Shown here in pieces: positions 9,415 through 17,990 of a stretch of 64,000 nucleotides of DNA (positions within the stretch are counted from its first letter, which is position 1; each line of letters starts with the position of its first letter). The notes below the pieces were generated by a model, which saw nothing but the letters and a program-made list of their open reading frames with translations, searched no databases and was not told the DNA's origin. Source of the DNA: RGIG1927 sp045546275 (GTDB lineage Bacteria > Bacillota > Clostridia > UMGS1883); contig JAZQCM010000037.1 in assembly GCA_045546275.1 (NCBI GenBank), positions 24,514-88,513 of the forward strand, given 5' to 3'. The translations under genes and the position numbers were made by a program.

Positions 9415-11189
9415 TGGCACGAAATAAATTTGACGTTGATGAAAAGCTGGAAAGCCAGTTTAAATTTGAGTACATAGTGCGTTTGGCAAAATATCTTCTT
9501 CCTGTTAAAAATTTAATGTTTATCACCTTGGGCTTTGTGGTTTTAACAAGTATTTTAAACATGCTTTCCCCCATGATTACAAGGCATGCATTGGACGTGA
9601 GCCTGCCTGCCAATGATTTTAAAACAATCATTTATTTAGGCTTGGGACTTCTTTCAATTTACGTGTTCAACGCAATTATTGAGCGTTTCCGCTTAAAGGC
9701 AATGAACATTGCAGGTCAGAGCCTTGTTGCCTCTTTACGCCGTGATGTTTTCATAAAGCTTCAGAAGCTTCCCTTTGACTTCTTCGATTCACGCCCTCAC
9801 GGGAAAATCTTAGTTAGAGTAATCAACTACGTAAACTCCATTTCAAACCTTATGACAGGCGGTCTTATTAACCTTATAACAGACTCCTTTACAATTGTGG
9901 TAACTCTTGTTATGATGTGCCTGCTTTCGGTTAAGCTTACCCTTGTAATGCTCGTTGGTGTAGTTTTCTTCTCGGGTATTATTTTCATGATGAAAAACAC
10001 TCAAAGAAGAGTGTGGCAGAACTATTCTGCAAAGCAAAGTAACCTCAATGCCTACATTCATGAAAGCATAACAGGTATTAAGGTAACCCAGTCCTTTAAC
10101 CGCGAAAGAAAGAACAGCGAAATTTTTGAAACTCAGTGCGAAAATGTGCGCACCAGCTTCATGAAGGCAAAAATTATCGACATTTGTAACTGGCCCATGG
10201 TTGAAACAATTTCCACCATCACAACCTGTGTTGTATTTTTAATAGGTGGTTTTGACCTTGTTATCAATAATGTGGGCTCTGCAGGTACGCTTATTGCCTT
10301 TGTTGGCTACGTGTCACTTTTCTGGAACCCCATACTTAACATTTGTAACTACTACAATCAGCTTGTAAATACCGCCGCATACTTAGAGCGAATTTACGAG
10401 GTTTTAGACACTCCCGTAAACGTGCACGATTTGCCGAATGCCGTGGATATGGGCTCCATCAAGGGCGATGTTCAGTTTAAAAACGTTGACTTCTCCTACG
10501 AGGAAGGCATTAAAATCCTGGATAACATGAGCTTTTCTGTTAAAGCAGGGGAAACCACAGCAATTGTAGGCCCCACAGGTGCAGGTAAAACAACAATCAT
10601 TAACCTTTTAACACGTTTTTACGACATCCAGTCGGGCGAAATTTTAGTTGACGGTGAAAATATTACAAAGTTCACCCTTTCTTCTCTTCGTGAAAACGTT
10701 GGTGTAATGCTTCAGGACACCTTCATTTTCTCAGGCTCAGTTTACGACAACATCCGTTATGGCAAGCTGGACGCCACCGAAGAGGAAATAAGGCGTGCAG
10801 CTAAGGCTGTTTGTGCCGATGAATTTATTATGGAGCTTGAAAACGGCTACGAAACCGAGGTTAATGAACGCGGCAGCCGTCTTTCCACAGGTCAAAGACA
10901 GTTGATTTCCTTTGCAAGAGTGCTCCTTTCCGACCCCAAAATACTTATTCTTGACGAAGCAACTTCAAGTATTGATACAAAAACCGAAAAAGCACTTCAG
11001 GAAGGCATTAACCGCCTTCTGGAGGGCAGAACAGGCTTTGTTATTGCGCACCGTCTTTCCACCATCCGTAACGCTGACCGCATTATGTACATTGACAAGG
11101 GTCAGATTAAAGAATGCGGTACACACGATGAACTGATGGAAAAGAAGGGCCTTTACTACAAGCTTTATACAAGTCAATATATGGAATAA
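9414..11189 (+). CDS. ABC exporter half-transporter, partner subunit
   Basis: This 591-residue half-transporter has a six-helix membrane domain and an ATPase domain with Walker A GPTGAGKTT (about 385), an altered signature LSTGQ (about 488) and an intact Walker B with catalytic Glu (ILILDE, about 512). Together with the upstream subunit, which has normal LSGGQ but lacks the Glu, it would form one consensus and one degenerate ATP site, as expected for an obligate heterodimer. It is translated from a start overlapping the stop of the upstream gene and is followed by a terminator. Confidence 0.9.
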   Translation: MARNKFDVDEKLESQFKFEYIVRLAKYLLPVKNLMFITLGFVVLTSILNMLSPMITRHALDVSLPANDFKTIIYLGLGLLSIYVFNAIIERFRLKAMNIAGQSLVASLRRDVFIKLQKLPFDFFDSRPHGKILVRVINYVNSISNLMTGGLINLITDSFTIVVTLVMMCLLSVKLTLVMLVGVVFFSGIIFMMKNTQRRVWQNYSAKQSNLNAYIHESITGIKVTQSFNRERKNSEIFETQCENVRTSFMKAKIIDICNWPMVETISTITTCVVFLIGGFDLVINNVGSAGTLIAFVGYVSLFWNPILNICNYYNQLVNTAAYLERIYEVLDTPVNVHDLPNAVDMGSIKGDVQFKNVDFSYEEGIKILDNMSFSVKAGETTAIVGPTGAGKTTIINLLTRFYDIQSGEILVDGENITKFTLSSLRENVGVMLQDTFIFSGSVYDNIRYGKLDATEEEIRRAAKAVCADEFIMELENGYETEVNERGSRLSTGQRQLISFARVLLSDPKILILDEATSSIDTKTEKALQEGINRLLEGRTGFVIAHRLSTIRNADRIMYIDKGQIKECGTHDELMEKKGLYYKLYTSQYME

Positions 11190-11191
11190 CG

Positions 11192-11220
11192 AAAAAAGTG
11201 CGAGTTATCGCACTTTTTTT
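11192..11220. terminator. Bidirectional terminator
   Basis: A 12-bp stem AAAAAAGTGCGA / TCGCACTTTTTT with a GTTA loop separates the exporter operon from the convergent XRE gene and has T-runs in both directions. Confidence 0.88.
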
Positions 11221-11446
11221 ATCGTTTGGGATATTTCAAATTGTCAGGAAGACCTAAAAAATAGTCAGAGGATATGTTGAAATATTTACACAAAGCTATA
11301 ATATCATCAATAGAAGGCTCAAATTTACCGCATTCAATATACGAGATTTTTCGTTGAGTCATATTGACACAAACGCCTAATTGCGTTTGATTTATGTTTA
11401 ATTCTTCTCGCAAATGGCGTACTTTTTCTCCAAAAGTTAAACTCAT
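11219..11446 (-). CDS. XRE-family transcriptional regulator
   Basis: This 75-residue protein is almost entirely a lambda-Cro/Xre helix-turn-helix (helices from QTQLGVCVNM through ISYIECG and the FEPSIDDIIALCKYF stretch). It would act as a small DNA-binding repressor. It is transcribed divergently from the large exoprotein gene at 11560. A perfect palindrome lies between the two genes (11476-11490), so it probably controls itself and possibly its neighbour. The gene ends at the bidirectional terminator. Confidence 0.88.
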   Translation of the reverse strand: MSLTFGEKVRHLREELNINQTQLGVCVNMTQRKISYIECGKFEPSIDDIIALCKYFNISSDYFLGLPDNLKYPKR

Positions 11447-11475
11447 TTTTAATCACCCTTGTTAATGTACCATAG

Positions 11476-11490
11476 ATAGAAACTTTCTAT
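11476..11490. promoter_or_regulatory. Candidate operator palindrome
   Basis: ATAGAAA-C-TTTCTAT is a perfect 7-1-7 palindrome abutting the -35 box of the exoprotein promoter and 30 bp from the XRE start. The position suggests a repressor site; binding is inferred. Confidence 0.55.
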
Positions 11491-11518
11491 TGACTTTTAG
11501 ATATAAAATGTCTATAAT
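11490..11518 (+). promoter_or_regulatory. Promoter of the large exoprotein gene
   Basis: TTGACT (11490-11495), 17-nt spacer and a perfect TATAAT (11513-11518). Confidence 0.78.
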
Positions 11519-11559
11519 ATTGTTAAAAGGGTTGGTATATCCAAAGAGGAGTGAAAGAA

Positions 11560-14500
11560 ATGAAAAGACTATTATCTTTAGTGTTAGCAGGTTTTATGAT
11601 TATGGCGTTCGGTGTGCCTGCAATGGCGTCAGGTGCAGCAATTGGACCTGTTGTAGTACAGCTTGTAGCAGGCTCATGGGATGGAGACGAATACGATGAT
11701 TGGGTATTCATGTCTGATGGTACTTTTTATCTGTGTGGTTCAGGAAGTGTTCCCGTAGGCTATGATGCCTGGAATAATTATTACGATACTGACGGTGATG
11801 GTAATGGCGATGCGATGCCCTTATATCATACAAAAAAGCTTGTAATCGGAGATGGAATGACATCTGTAGATGGATTTGGAGGAGCAATGCAGCTTTCGGA
11901 GATTGTGTGGGGTAATAATGTTCAAACAATTAGCAAGGAGGCATTTGTCGGCACTGCAATTACAAGCTTGGAATTACCTGATAGTGTTATAACTATTGGA
12001 GAAAAAGCGTTTTACAATTGTAAAAATCTCACCAGCGTTGTATTGTCTGACAGCGTTGTAACTATTGGAGCATATGCATTTAGAGGGTGCATCAACCTTG
12101 AGAATTTTGTGTTTGGTAAAAATGTGGAAACTATAGGAACCTGGGTTTTCGGAGATGGCTATGGTGACGGGAGCGGTGCAAATAAAATAAAGAGTATTGA
12201 ACTGCCCGATAGTGTAAAAAGTATCGGTGATAAGGCTTTCTACTATTCAAAAAACCTTGAAAGCATTAAGCTTTCAGCAAATCTTGAAAGCATAGGTGAG
12301 TCTGCGTTTGAAGGGTGTACTTTACTGCGTGAGGTTGAAATACCTGAAAAAGTTACACGCATTGGCAAGAAAGCCTTTCATATGTGTTGGCGATTGGAAA
12401 AAGCAAACATCCCGGACAGTGTTACATGGACCGGAACAGCAGTATTTGATGGTTGTACATCCCTTAAAAGCTGTCCTTTGGGTAAAAACCTTCCTGAATT
12501 GACAGATTACTTTTTCTATCGTTGCCACAGACTTGAAGATGTGGTTATCCCCGATAGTGTTACAAGTATCGGACAGGATGCATTTTACCAGTGCTACAGC
12601 ATTGAAAGCCTTGTTATACCCGATAGCGTAGAAACTGTAAATATCAGTGCAATGGATGAATGTTTAGGTATGCACACTCTTGTGGTAGGTAAAAATGTTA
12701 CAAGTAATATGCGCTGTGATGGCGTAAGATTAAAAAATGTGTATTTTGGTTTTGATGCGAGCACGTTTTCAGAGCGTGGTTTTATCAAGAATAATTTTAC
12801 CGGCAATTTAGTTTTTGGCATAGATACCGAAGCCTTTAAAAGGGTAAAGGTTTTATATACTTATGATGGAAAGGTTTTAGAAACAAGGGATATTTTCGGT
12901 TATCCCGGAGATAAGGTTACGGTTGAAGGTACAGCAGAATATGTTGATGGCAATGCATATTATTATGCAGATACTGCTTTGACGATACCTGAGGATAGTG
13001 ATACTTTGGAGCTTGGAATGTACAAGGTTGACATTGTAAGTGAAAACCTTATTGAAAACGGTGATTTCTCCGATGGGCTTACCGGGTGGAAAAACTGTGC
13101 CGGAAGTGATGCAAGTGAAACGTATTTCCAACTTAATGGTGACGGAACAATACAAGCATCAGGCAACTATGGTCAGACCGGAGTTGGGTCGTTGCACAGA
13201 GTGTGGGAAACAGAAAAGGGCAAAAAGTATTTATTTGCATACACATCTAACAGTAACAATGTTTATCATAAAACATCTGTGAAAAGTACTGCTATTGATA
13301 CATTGGATGGTACAATAATTTCCGATGGCAGTGAATATGAGCAGAATGCGGTAATTTTTACAGCAGATGAATTTATGCAGATAAATTTCCGCTGGTTGGC
13401 AGGAAGCAATGTTATTGGTAATTTTGAGCTTTACGAAATAGAAATTCCCAATGAAAAAACCGTTGAAATAAAATATAACGTTGACGGAAATACCGTTAAC
13501 ACTGCTTACAAAGTATATAACACTCTCGTTTCGGATGGTGCAGAATTTTTGGAATACATTTATGCGCAAAACGGTGTGAATAATATTTATAAAAAGGAAA
13601 GCTTTGTTGCAAAAGATAGTGCCGTAATCGAAATGGATGCAGTTGAAAATCCCGGTAATTACAATGTTGGCGATATAGTTACCTTAAGCGGAGCAGATTA
13701 CATGGTTGAAACAAATAACCTTGTGCCAAACGGAGATTTTTCGATGGGGCTTACCGGCTGGTATACGGGTGCGGGAACCAAGGCAACCTCAGAAGCGTTT
13801 ATACTGCAAAATGACGGCACCGTTAAAATGACTTATGGAGGTGCAGATTCCATAAATTCACTTTATCGTGCGTGGAAAACCGAAAAGGGTAAAAAGTATA
13901 TGTTTACATTTACAACAGATACTGCAAACACATTCCACCGAGTGTCAGCTAAGAGCGATTTGTCCTCTGCGGCAGATGGTACAGTGATTTTTGGTGCAAG
14001 TACAGTAGGGGAAAACATTGTTGTGTTTGATGCAACGGAAGAATATTTGCAGATAAACTTCCGTTGGTCCACTAATAATAAGGTGGGTAATTTCAACCTT
14101 TATGAGATTAGCGAGATTGAATATATCAATGTTACAGCGGGAAGTATTCCTGTTATAATTGGTGAAAACCAGGTAGCAAACAAAACGGAAGCTGTTGTAA
14201 AAGGGAGTAAGATAACTCTGGTGAGTGATGGCTTGCTTGTTAAGGCTGACGGAAAATATTATCCTGTAAATGAAGCCTTTACAATTACTGAAAACATGGA
14301 CTTTACAAATGGGTATGTCATAGCTGCCACAGGACTTAGCATCGAAATGGGCGCACAGGTAAGAATAGGTACTACCCCCATAGAACAGGGAGCACAGCTT
14401 GATGCACAGCGGGACAGTGGCTTAAGATTTGTTGGTACTGCAAATTATTCCGACACTCTTATTGCTGATGATGCTGCGGAATTTGGTATGAAGATACAAG

Positions 14501-15078
14501 CCGAAGGAAGCGATAGCGTAAAATATATTAAAGCTGAAAAATTCCAGGATGAAGACAACTCGGTGTTTACTGTTGCAATAACAAATCTTAAGACCGGTAA
14601 TTACAATCGTAAATATACCGCTACAGGATATGCAAAGATAACTATGTTTGACGGAACAGTCAAAGAATTTACATCCGATAGCATTACACGAAGCATTTAC
14701 CAGGTGTCTGTAGGACTTATGAAAACTCAGGGCGAAATAAACAGTGCACTTAAAAATATACTTAATGCTTATATAAATCAGGTGGGTATACGTCTTTTGT
14801 ACAGGTCTGATGGCAGTATGTGCGTAAATGACAGTAACAGTGGTAAATATTCTGGAGAAGTATATTTTGATGTGGAATATGTTGTGAATGAAGATAACTC
14901 AACTACTGTAACAATTACGCCTTTTGGATTACAAGAAGCGTTTAATAACAGTGTGGATATTGCTTCTTGGTGGAAGGAATATGTAAGAGTAAATAACAAC
15001 AACTCTACTGTGAAGACATACATTTCAAATGAGAAACTTGAAAATGGCGTGTTAACGTTTGATTTTAAAGTCAAATAA
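11560..15078 (+). CDS. Large secreted LRR protein with carbohydrate-binding-like modules and a shared C-terminal domain
   Basis: The 1172-residue product begins with a signal peptide ending near PAMASG. Residues about 60-420 are BspA-type LRR_5 repeats. Two related beta-sandwich modules follow (about 495-625 and 720-850); each has the NGDFS.GLTGW opening and a LYEI ending and resembles CBM4/galactose-binding folds. The C-terminus (about 928-1172) has GAQVRIG, GLRFVGT, FGMKIQAE, RSIYQVS and YVRVNNNNS motifs and is clearly related to the end of the glycosidase at 59946. I recognise no characterised domain there. ATG 11560 was chosen because AGAGGAG lies 8 nt upstream. A surface adhesin or glycan binder is likely. 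There is no LPXTG anchor. Confidence 0.85.
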   Translation: MKRLLSLVLAGFMIMAFGVPAMASGAAIGPVVVQLVAGSWDGDEYDDWVFMSDGTFYLCGSGSVPVGYDAWNNYYDTDGDGNGDAMPLYHTKKLVIGDGMTSVDGFGGAMQLSEIVWGNNVQTISKEAFVGTAITSLELPDSVITIGEKAFYNCKNLTSVVLSDSVVTIGAYAFRGCINLENFVFGKNVETIGTWVFGDGYGDGSGANKIKSIELPDSVKSIGDKAFYYSKNLESIKLSANLESIGESAFEGCTLLREVEIPEKVTRIGKKAFHMCWRLEKANIPDSVTWTGTAVFDGCTSLKSCPLGKNLPELTDYFFYRCHRLEDVVIPDSVTSIGQDAFYQCYSIESLVIPDSVETVNISAMDECLGMHTLVVGKNVTSNMRCDGVRLKNVYFGFDASTFSERGFIKNNFTGNLVFGIDTEAFKRVKVLYTYDGKVLETRDIFGYPGDKVTVEGTAEYVDGNAYYYADTALTIPEDSDTLELGMYKVDIVSENLIENGDFSDGLTGWKNCAGSDASETYFQLNGDGTIQASGNYGQTGVGSLHRVWETEKGKKYLFAYTSNSNNVYHKTSVKSTAIDTLDGTIISDGSEYEQNAVIFTADEFMQINFRWLAGSNVIGNFELYEIEIPNEKTVEIKYNVDGNTVNTAYKVYNTLVSDGAEFLEYIYAQNGVNNIYKKESFVAKDSAVIEMDAVENPGNYNVGDIVTLSGADYMVETNNLVPNGDFSMGLTGWYTGAGTKATSEAFILQNDGTVKMTYGGADSINSLYRAWKTEKGKKYMFTFTTDTANTFHRVSAKSDLSSAADGTVIFGASTVGENIVVFDATEEYLQINFRWSTNNKVGNFNLYEISEIEYINVTAGSIPVIIGENQVANKTEAVVKGSKITLVSDGLLVKADGKYYPVNEAFTITENMDFTNGYVIAATGLSIEMGAQVRIGTTPIEQGAQLDAQRDSGLRFVGTANYSDTLIADDAAEFGMKIQAEGSDSVKYIKAEKFQDEDNSVFTVAITNLKTGNYNRKYTATGYAKITMFDGTVKEFTSDSITRSIYQVSVGLMKTQGEINSALKNILNAYINQVGIRLLYRSDGSMCVNDSNSGKYSGEVYFDVEYVVNEDNSTTVTITPFGLQEAFNNSVDIASWWKEYVRVNNNNSTVKTYISNEKLENGVLTFDFKVK

Positions 15079-15100
15079 ATCTTTTAAGTAACAATCTTTT

Positions 15101-15130
15101 GCGAGGCAGAAATGCCTCGCCTCTTTTTTT
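15101..15130 (+). terminator. Rho-independent terminator after the exoprotein gene
   Basis: Stem GCGAGGCA/TGCCTCGC with a GAAA loop and a T7 tract. Confidence 0.88.
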
Positions 15131-15162
15131 GTTAAAAATATTTGAAGAAAATATGTTTTTTA

Positions 15163-15191
15163 TTGACTGTTAGTAAAAAAAGGTATAAAAT
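15163..15191 (+). promoter_or_regulatory. Promoter of the ATP synthase operon
   Basis: TTGACT (15163-15168), 17-nt spacer and TAAAAT (15186-15191) stand in front of the whole atp cluster. Confidence 0.65.
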
Positions 15192-15232
15192 AGTGGAAAT
15201 AGCAAAGAAACGGTAAAGAAAAGGTGTGCGCT

Positions 15233-15478
15233 ATGGCAGATAATGAAAAATACAAGCATTTAAAAGCAGTTAATCATGTTATGCAATTCGGGCTTGACAT
15301 GGTCACGCCTTTGGTTTTGTGCGTTATTGTGGCTGCAAGTTTAAAAAATGCCTATAATATTGGAAGCTGGATTGTAATTGTGGCAATAATATTAGGTGTG
15401 GCATGCTCCGCATTAAACATGTACAAGTTTATTAAAACAGTTAGTAAAGACCAGGGAGGGAAAGGAAATGTCAAATAA
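15233..15478 (+). CDS. atpZ: AtpZ/AtpI-family ATP synthase accessory membrane protein
   Basis: This 81-residue protein has two membrane hairpin helices (around GLDMVTPLVLCVIVA and IVIVAIILGVACSA) like the AtpZ/Gct family that precedes F-ATPase operons. It is thought to assist assembly or magnesium/calcium handling. ATG 15233 has AAAGG upstream; GTG 15224 is less likely. The end overlaps the next gene. First gene of the atp operon. Confidence 0.72.
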   Translation: MADNEKYKHLKAVNHVMQFGLDMVTPLVLCVIVAASLKNAYNIGSWIVIVAIILGVACSALNMYKFIKTVSKDQGGKGNVK

Positions 15479-15869
15479 CATAAAAACTGATGTTTTAAGA
15501 GTAGCCTTGGGCAATTTCATATTGGCGGCAGTTGAAGTGGCTTTGTTTGCACTTTTTGGTTTCTTTTCGCTTGAGGTTCTTTTGGGAGCACTTTTAGGTG
15601 CAGCCTTTGTATCGCTGAGCTTCTTGTGGCTGGCATTTTCCGTGTCCAAAAATGTTGAAAAGGACCCCGAAAACGCAAGAAAAAGAGTTTCCGCATCATA
15701 TACCTATCGTCTTTTAGCAGCGTGTATAATGATTATTGTGGCAGTGAAAGCTCCCTTGTTTAATCCATTGGCTGCAATTATTCCATTGCTTTATCAAAGA
15801 ATAGTTGTAACCGTGGTGGGTAATATGCGATGTAAAGAAGACGGCAAAAAAGAGGTGGTTAGTGAATGA
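15468..15869 (+). CDS. atpI: ATP synthase subunit I (AtpI-like)
   Basis: The 133-residue membrane protein has four predicted helices and lies between atpZ and atpB, the position of atpI/uncI. AtpI family members act as chaperones for c-ring assembly, especially in sodium-type enzymes. Sequence conservation is low in this family, so the call rests mostly on size, topology and context. It overlaps atpB by 4 nt. Confidence 0.7.
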   Translation: MSNNIKTDVLRVALGNFILAAVEVALFALFGFFSLEVLLGALLGAAFVSLSFLWLAFSVSKNVEKDPENARKRVSASYTYRLLAACIMIIVAVKAPLFNPLAAIIPLLYQRIVVTVVGNMRCKEDGKKEVVSE

Positions 15870-16600
15870 ATATTGAAATTAAAGGACCCTCCGTCTTGTT
15901 TGAAATTCCCGTTTTAGGTGGAATAAGAATAACCGAAACTGTTGTGAACGGATGGATTGTTGTTTTACTTGTAAGCTTTCTTGCCTGGTTTTTAACAAGG
16001 AACATGGTAACAAAAAATCCTTCTAAAAAGCAGCTGGTGGCAGAAAAAATTTACAGCATGCTCATGAATCTGGTAACAGGTGTAATGGGTAAAAAATGGG
16101 TGAATTTTGCGCCATATATAGGAGCGCTTTTTGCCTACTCCATGTTTGGTTCGCTTTTAAGCTTAACAGGGCTTCGTCCTGTTACAGGTGACTTGAGCAC
16201 AACAGGTGCCATGGCACTTTTAACTACCGTTATGGTGCTTGTTACAAACATTAAAACAAACGGCTTTGGCGGTTGGCTTAAAAGCTACACACAGCCTGTT
16301 GCCCTTATAACACCTATTAACATCATAAGTGAAATTGCAAACCCTGTTTCAATGGCGTTTCGTCACTTTGGTAACATTGCGGCAGGTATTGTTATAACAA
16401 GTATTATGTACGGTGCGCTGGCAGCCTTGAGTAACATGGTGCTCGGTTGGATACCAAACGATTTTATTGCAGGCATTCCCATTTTCCAGGCAGGGCTTCC
16501 TGCGGTATTGTCAATTTATTTTGACCTTTTCACAGGCTTTTTACAGGCCTATATTATTTCAATGCTCACCATGGTAAACGTTTCGGGTGCAGGAGAATAA
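15866..16600 (+). CDS. atpB: F-type ATP synthase subunit a
   Basis: The protein (244 aa) has the membrane helices and conserved signature of subunit a, including the essential channel arginine in SMAFRHFGNIAAG and the upstream EIANP motif. Subunit a forms the two ion half-channels next to the c-ring. Length is normal for Firmicutes. It begins within the end of atpI. Confidence 0.95.
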   Translation: MNIEIKGPSVLFEIPVLGGIRITETVVNGWIVVLLVSFLAWFLTRNMVTKNPSKKQLVAEKIYSMLMNLVTGVMGKKWVNFAPYIGALFAYSMFGSLLSLTGLRPVTGDLSTTGAMALLTTVMVLVTNIKTNGFGGWLKSYTQPVALITPINIISEIANPVSMAFRHFGNIAAGIVITSIMYGALAALSNMVLGWIPNDFIAGIPIFQAGLPAVLSIYFDLFTGFLQAYIISMLTMVNVSGAGE

Positions 16601-16649
16601 TTAATAAGTTATAAATTAAAAAATTATATATATTTTTGGAGGTACTATT

Positions 16650-16922
16650 ATGGATAACACTATTTTAGCAAAAGCAATTATTATGGCAGGTAGTGCAATT
16701 GGTGCAGGTTTGGCAATGATTGCAGGTATCGGCCCCGGTATTGGTCAGGGTTATGCTGCAGGTAAAGCGGCAGAAGCAGTTGGCCGTCAGCCCGAAGCAA
16801 AGGGTGACATTACATCCACAATGCTCTTCGGTTGTGCTGTTGCCGAATCAACAGGTATTTACGGCTTGGTTGTAGCCATGATTTTATTGTTCGTAGATCC
16901 CTTTGGCGTAAAGAAAATGTAA
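16650..16922 (+). CDS. atpE: F-type ATP synthase subunit c, sodium-binding type
   Basis: The 90-residue hairpin proteolipid contains GPGIGQGYAAG in helix 1 and the ion-binding block VAESTGIYG in helix 2. Gln33, Glu66, Ser67, Thr68 and Tyr71 correspond to the sodium-coordinating set (Q32, E65, S66, T67, Y70) of the Ilyobacter tartaricus c-ring. I infer that the enzyme is coupled to sodium rather than protons. A strong RBS (GGAGG) precedes ATG 16650, as expected for the most abundant subunit. Confidence 0.95.
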   Translation: MDNTILAKAIIMAGSAIGAGLAMIAGIGPGIGQGYAAGKAAEAVGRQPEAKGDITSTMLFGCAVAESTGIYGLVVAMILLFVDPFGVKKM

Positions 16923-16940
16923 TCTTAAAGGAGGATATCC

Positions 16941-17447
16941 ATGGATAACTTATCATTTGTAACCTTGGATACATGGACTCTCATTTTCACCTGGGTCAAT
17001 CTTTTAATTTTATTTCTTTTGGTAAAAAAGCTTTTCTTTAAGCCTATGCAGAACATGCTCAATGCCCGTCAGGCTGAAATTGATGCGCAGTACTTAAAGG
17101 CTGACGAAGCACAAAGTGCGGCAGAGGAAATGAAAAAAACCTATGAAGAAAAAATGACAAATGCAAAAATTAAAGCTGAGGAAATTGTTTCCGATGCAGT
17201 TGAAAATGCTTCACTCCGTTCTGATGTAATTATTAAAGAAGCTGAAGAAAAGGCCTCCGACATGATTGAAAGAGCGCAGAAGAACATTGAAGCACAAAAG
17301 GAAAGTGCATTTAATTCTTTGCAGAGCGAAATTTCTTCAATGGCGGTAAATATTGCCGAAAAAATTATTAAAAGTGATATCGACGAAGCAAAGCACAGAG
17401 AGCTTATTGACAATGCTCTTGAAGGGTTAGGTGGAGTCGGTGAATGA
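16941..17447 (+). CDS. atpF: F-type ATP synthase subunit b
   Basis: One N-terminal membrane helix (about 12-30) is followed by a long charged coiled coil (about 40-160), the peripheral stalk layout of subunit b. Length (168 aa) is normal. GGAGG precedes the ATG, and the end overlaps atpH. Confidence 0.95.
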   Translation: MDNLSFVTLDTWTLIFTWVNLLILFLLVKKLFFKPMQNMLNARQAEIDAQYLKADEAQSAAEEMKKTYEEKMTNAKIKAEEIVSDAVENASLRSDVIIKEAEEKASDMIERAQKNIEAQKESAFNSLQSEISSMAVNIAEKIIKSDIDEAKHRELIDNALEGLGGVGE

Positions 17448-17973
17448 GAGAGTAGCTTTGTACACAGCTTCTTTATATGATTGTGCAGTTGAAGAAAATT
17501 CTTCAAAGGAAGTGTACGAAAGTTTAATGGCTGTTTTAAAAGCTGTCGAAAAAAATCCTGAATATGTAAGAATTATGAATTCTGTTGTGCTGACTCATGC
17601 TGAAAAAGAAAGCCTTGTTGAAGAGGCATTTTCGGGACAGATACATGAATTTGCATTGAATTTTATTAAAATTCTTGCAAAGAAAAGAATTTTCGACATT
17701 TTAATTCCATGCATTAAGGAATATGAAAAGAAATATCTTAAAGACAATAACATTCAGAATGCAACAATTATCACCGCAATTGTGCTTGATGATGAAAAGA
17801 AGAATGCTATTGTAGAAAAGATAAGTAAGTCTTCGGGCAAAAGGGTTAACGCAACCTTTAAGGTGGATGAATGTATTTTAGGCGGTATTATTATCGAAAC
17901 CGATAACTCAGGCATTGATGCATCCGTTAAAACAAAGCTTGCCGACATAGGAAGACATATAAGTAAAAATTGA
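17440..17973 (+). CDS. atpH: F-type ATP synthase subunit delta
   Basis: The all-helical N-terminal part (ALYTASLYDCA) and the C-terminal GGIIIETDNSGIDASVKTKL motif are typical of delta/OSCP. It connects the stalk to the F1 head. The likely start is GTG 17440, giving MNERVALYT as in homologues; GTG 17431 is an in-frame alternative. It overlaps atpF. Confidence 0.93.
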   Translation: MNERVALYTASLYDCAVEENSSKEVYESLMAVLKAVEKNPEYVRIMNSVVLTHAEKESLVEEAFSGQIHEFALNFIKILAKKRIFDILIPCIKEYEKKYLKDNNIQNATIITAIVLDDEKKNAIVEKISKSSGKRVNATFKVDECILGGIIIETDNSGIDASVKTKLADIGRHISKN

Positions 17974-17990
17974 CTATTGGAGTGATTGAT

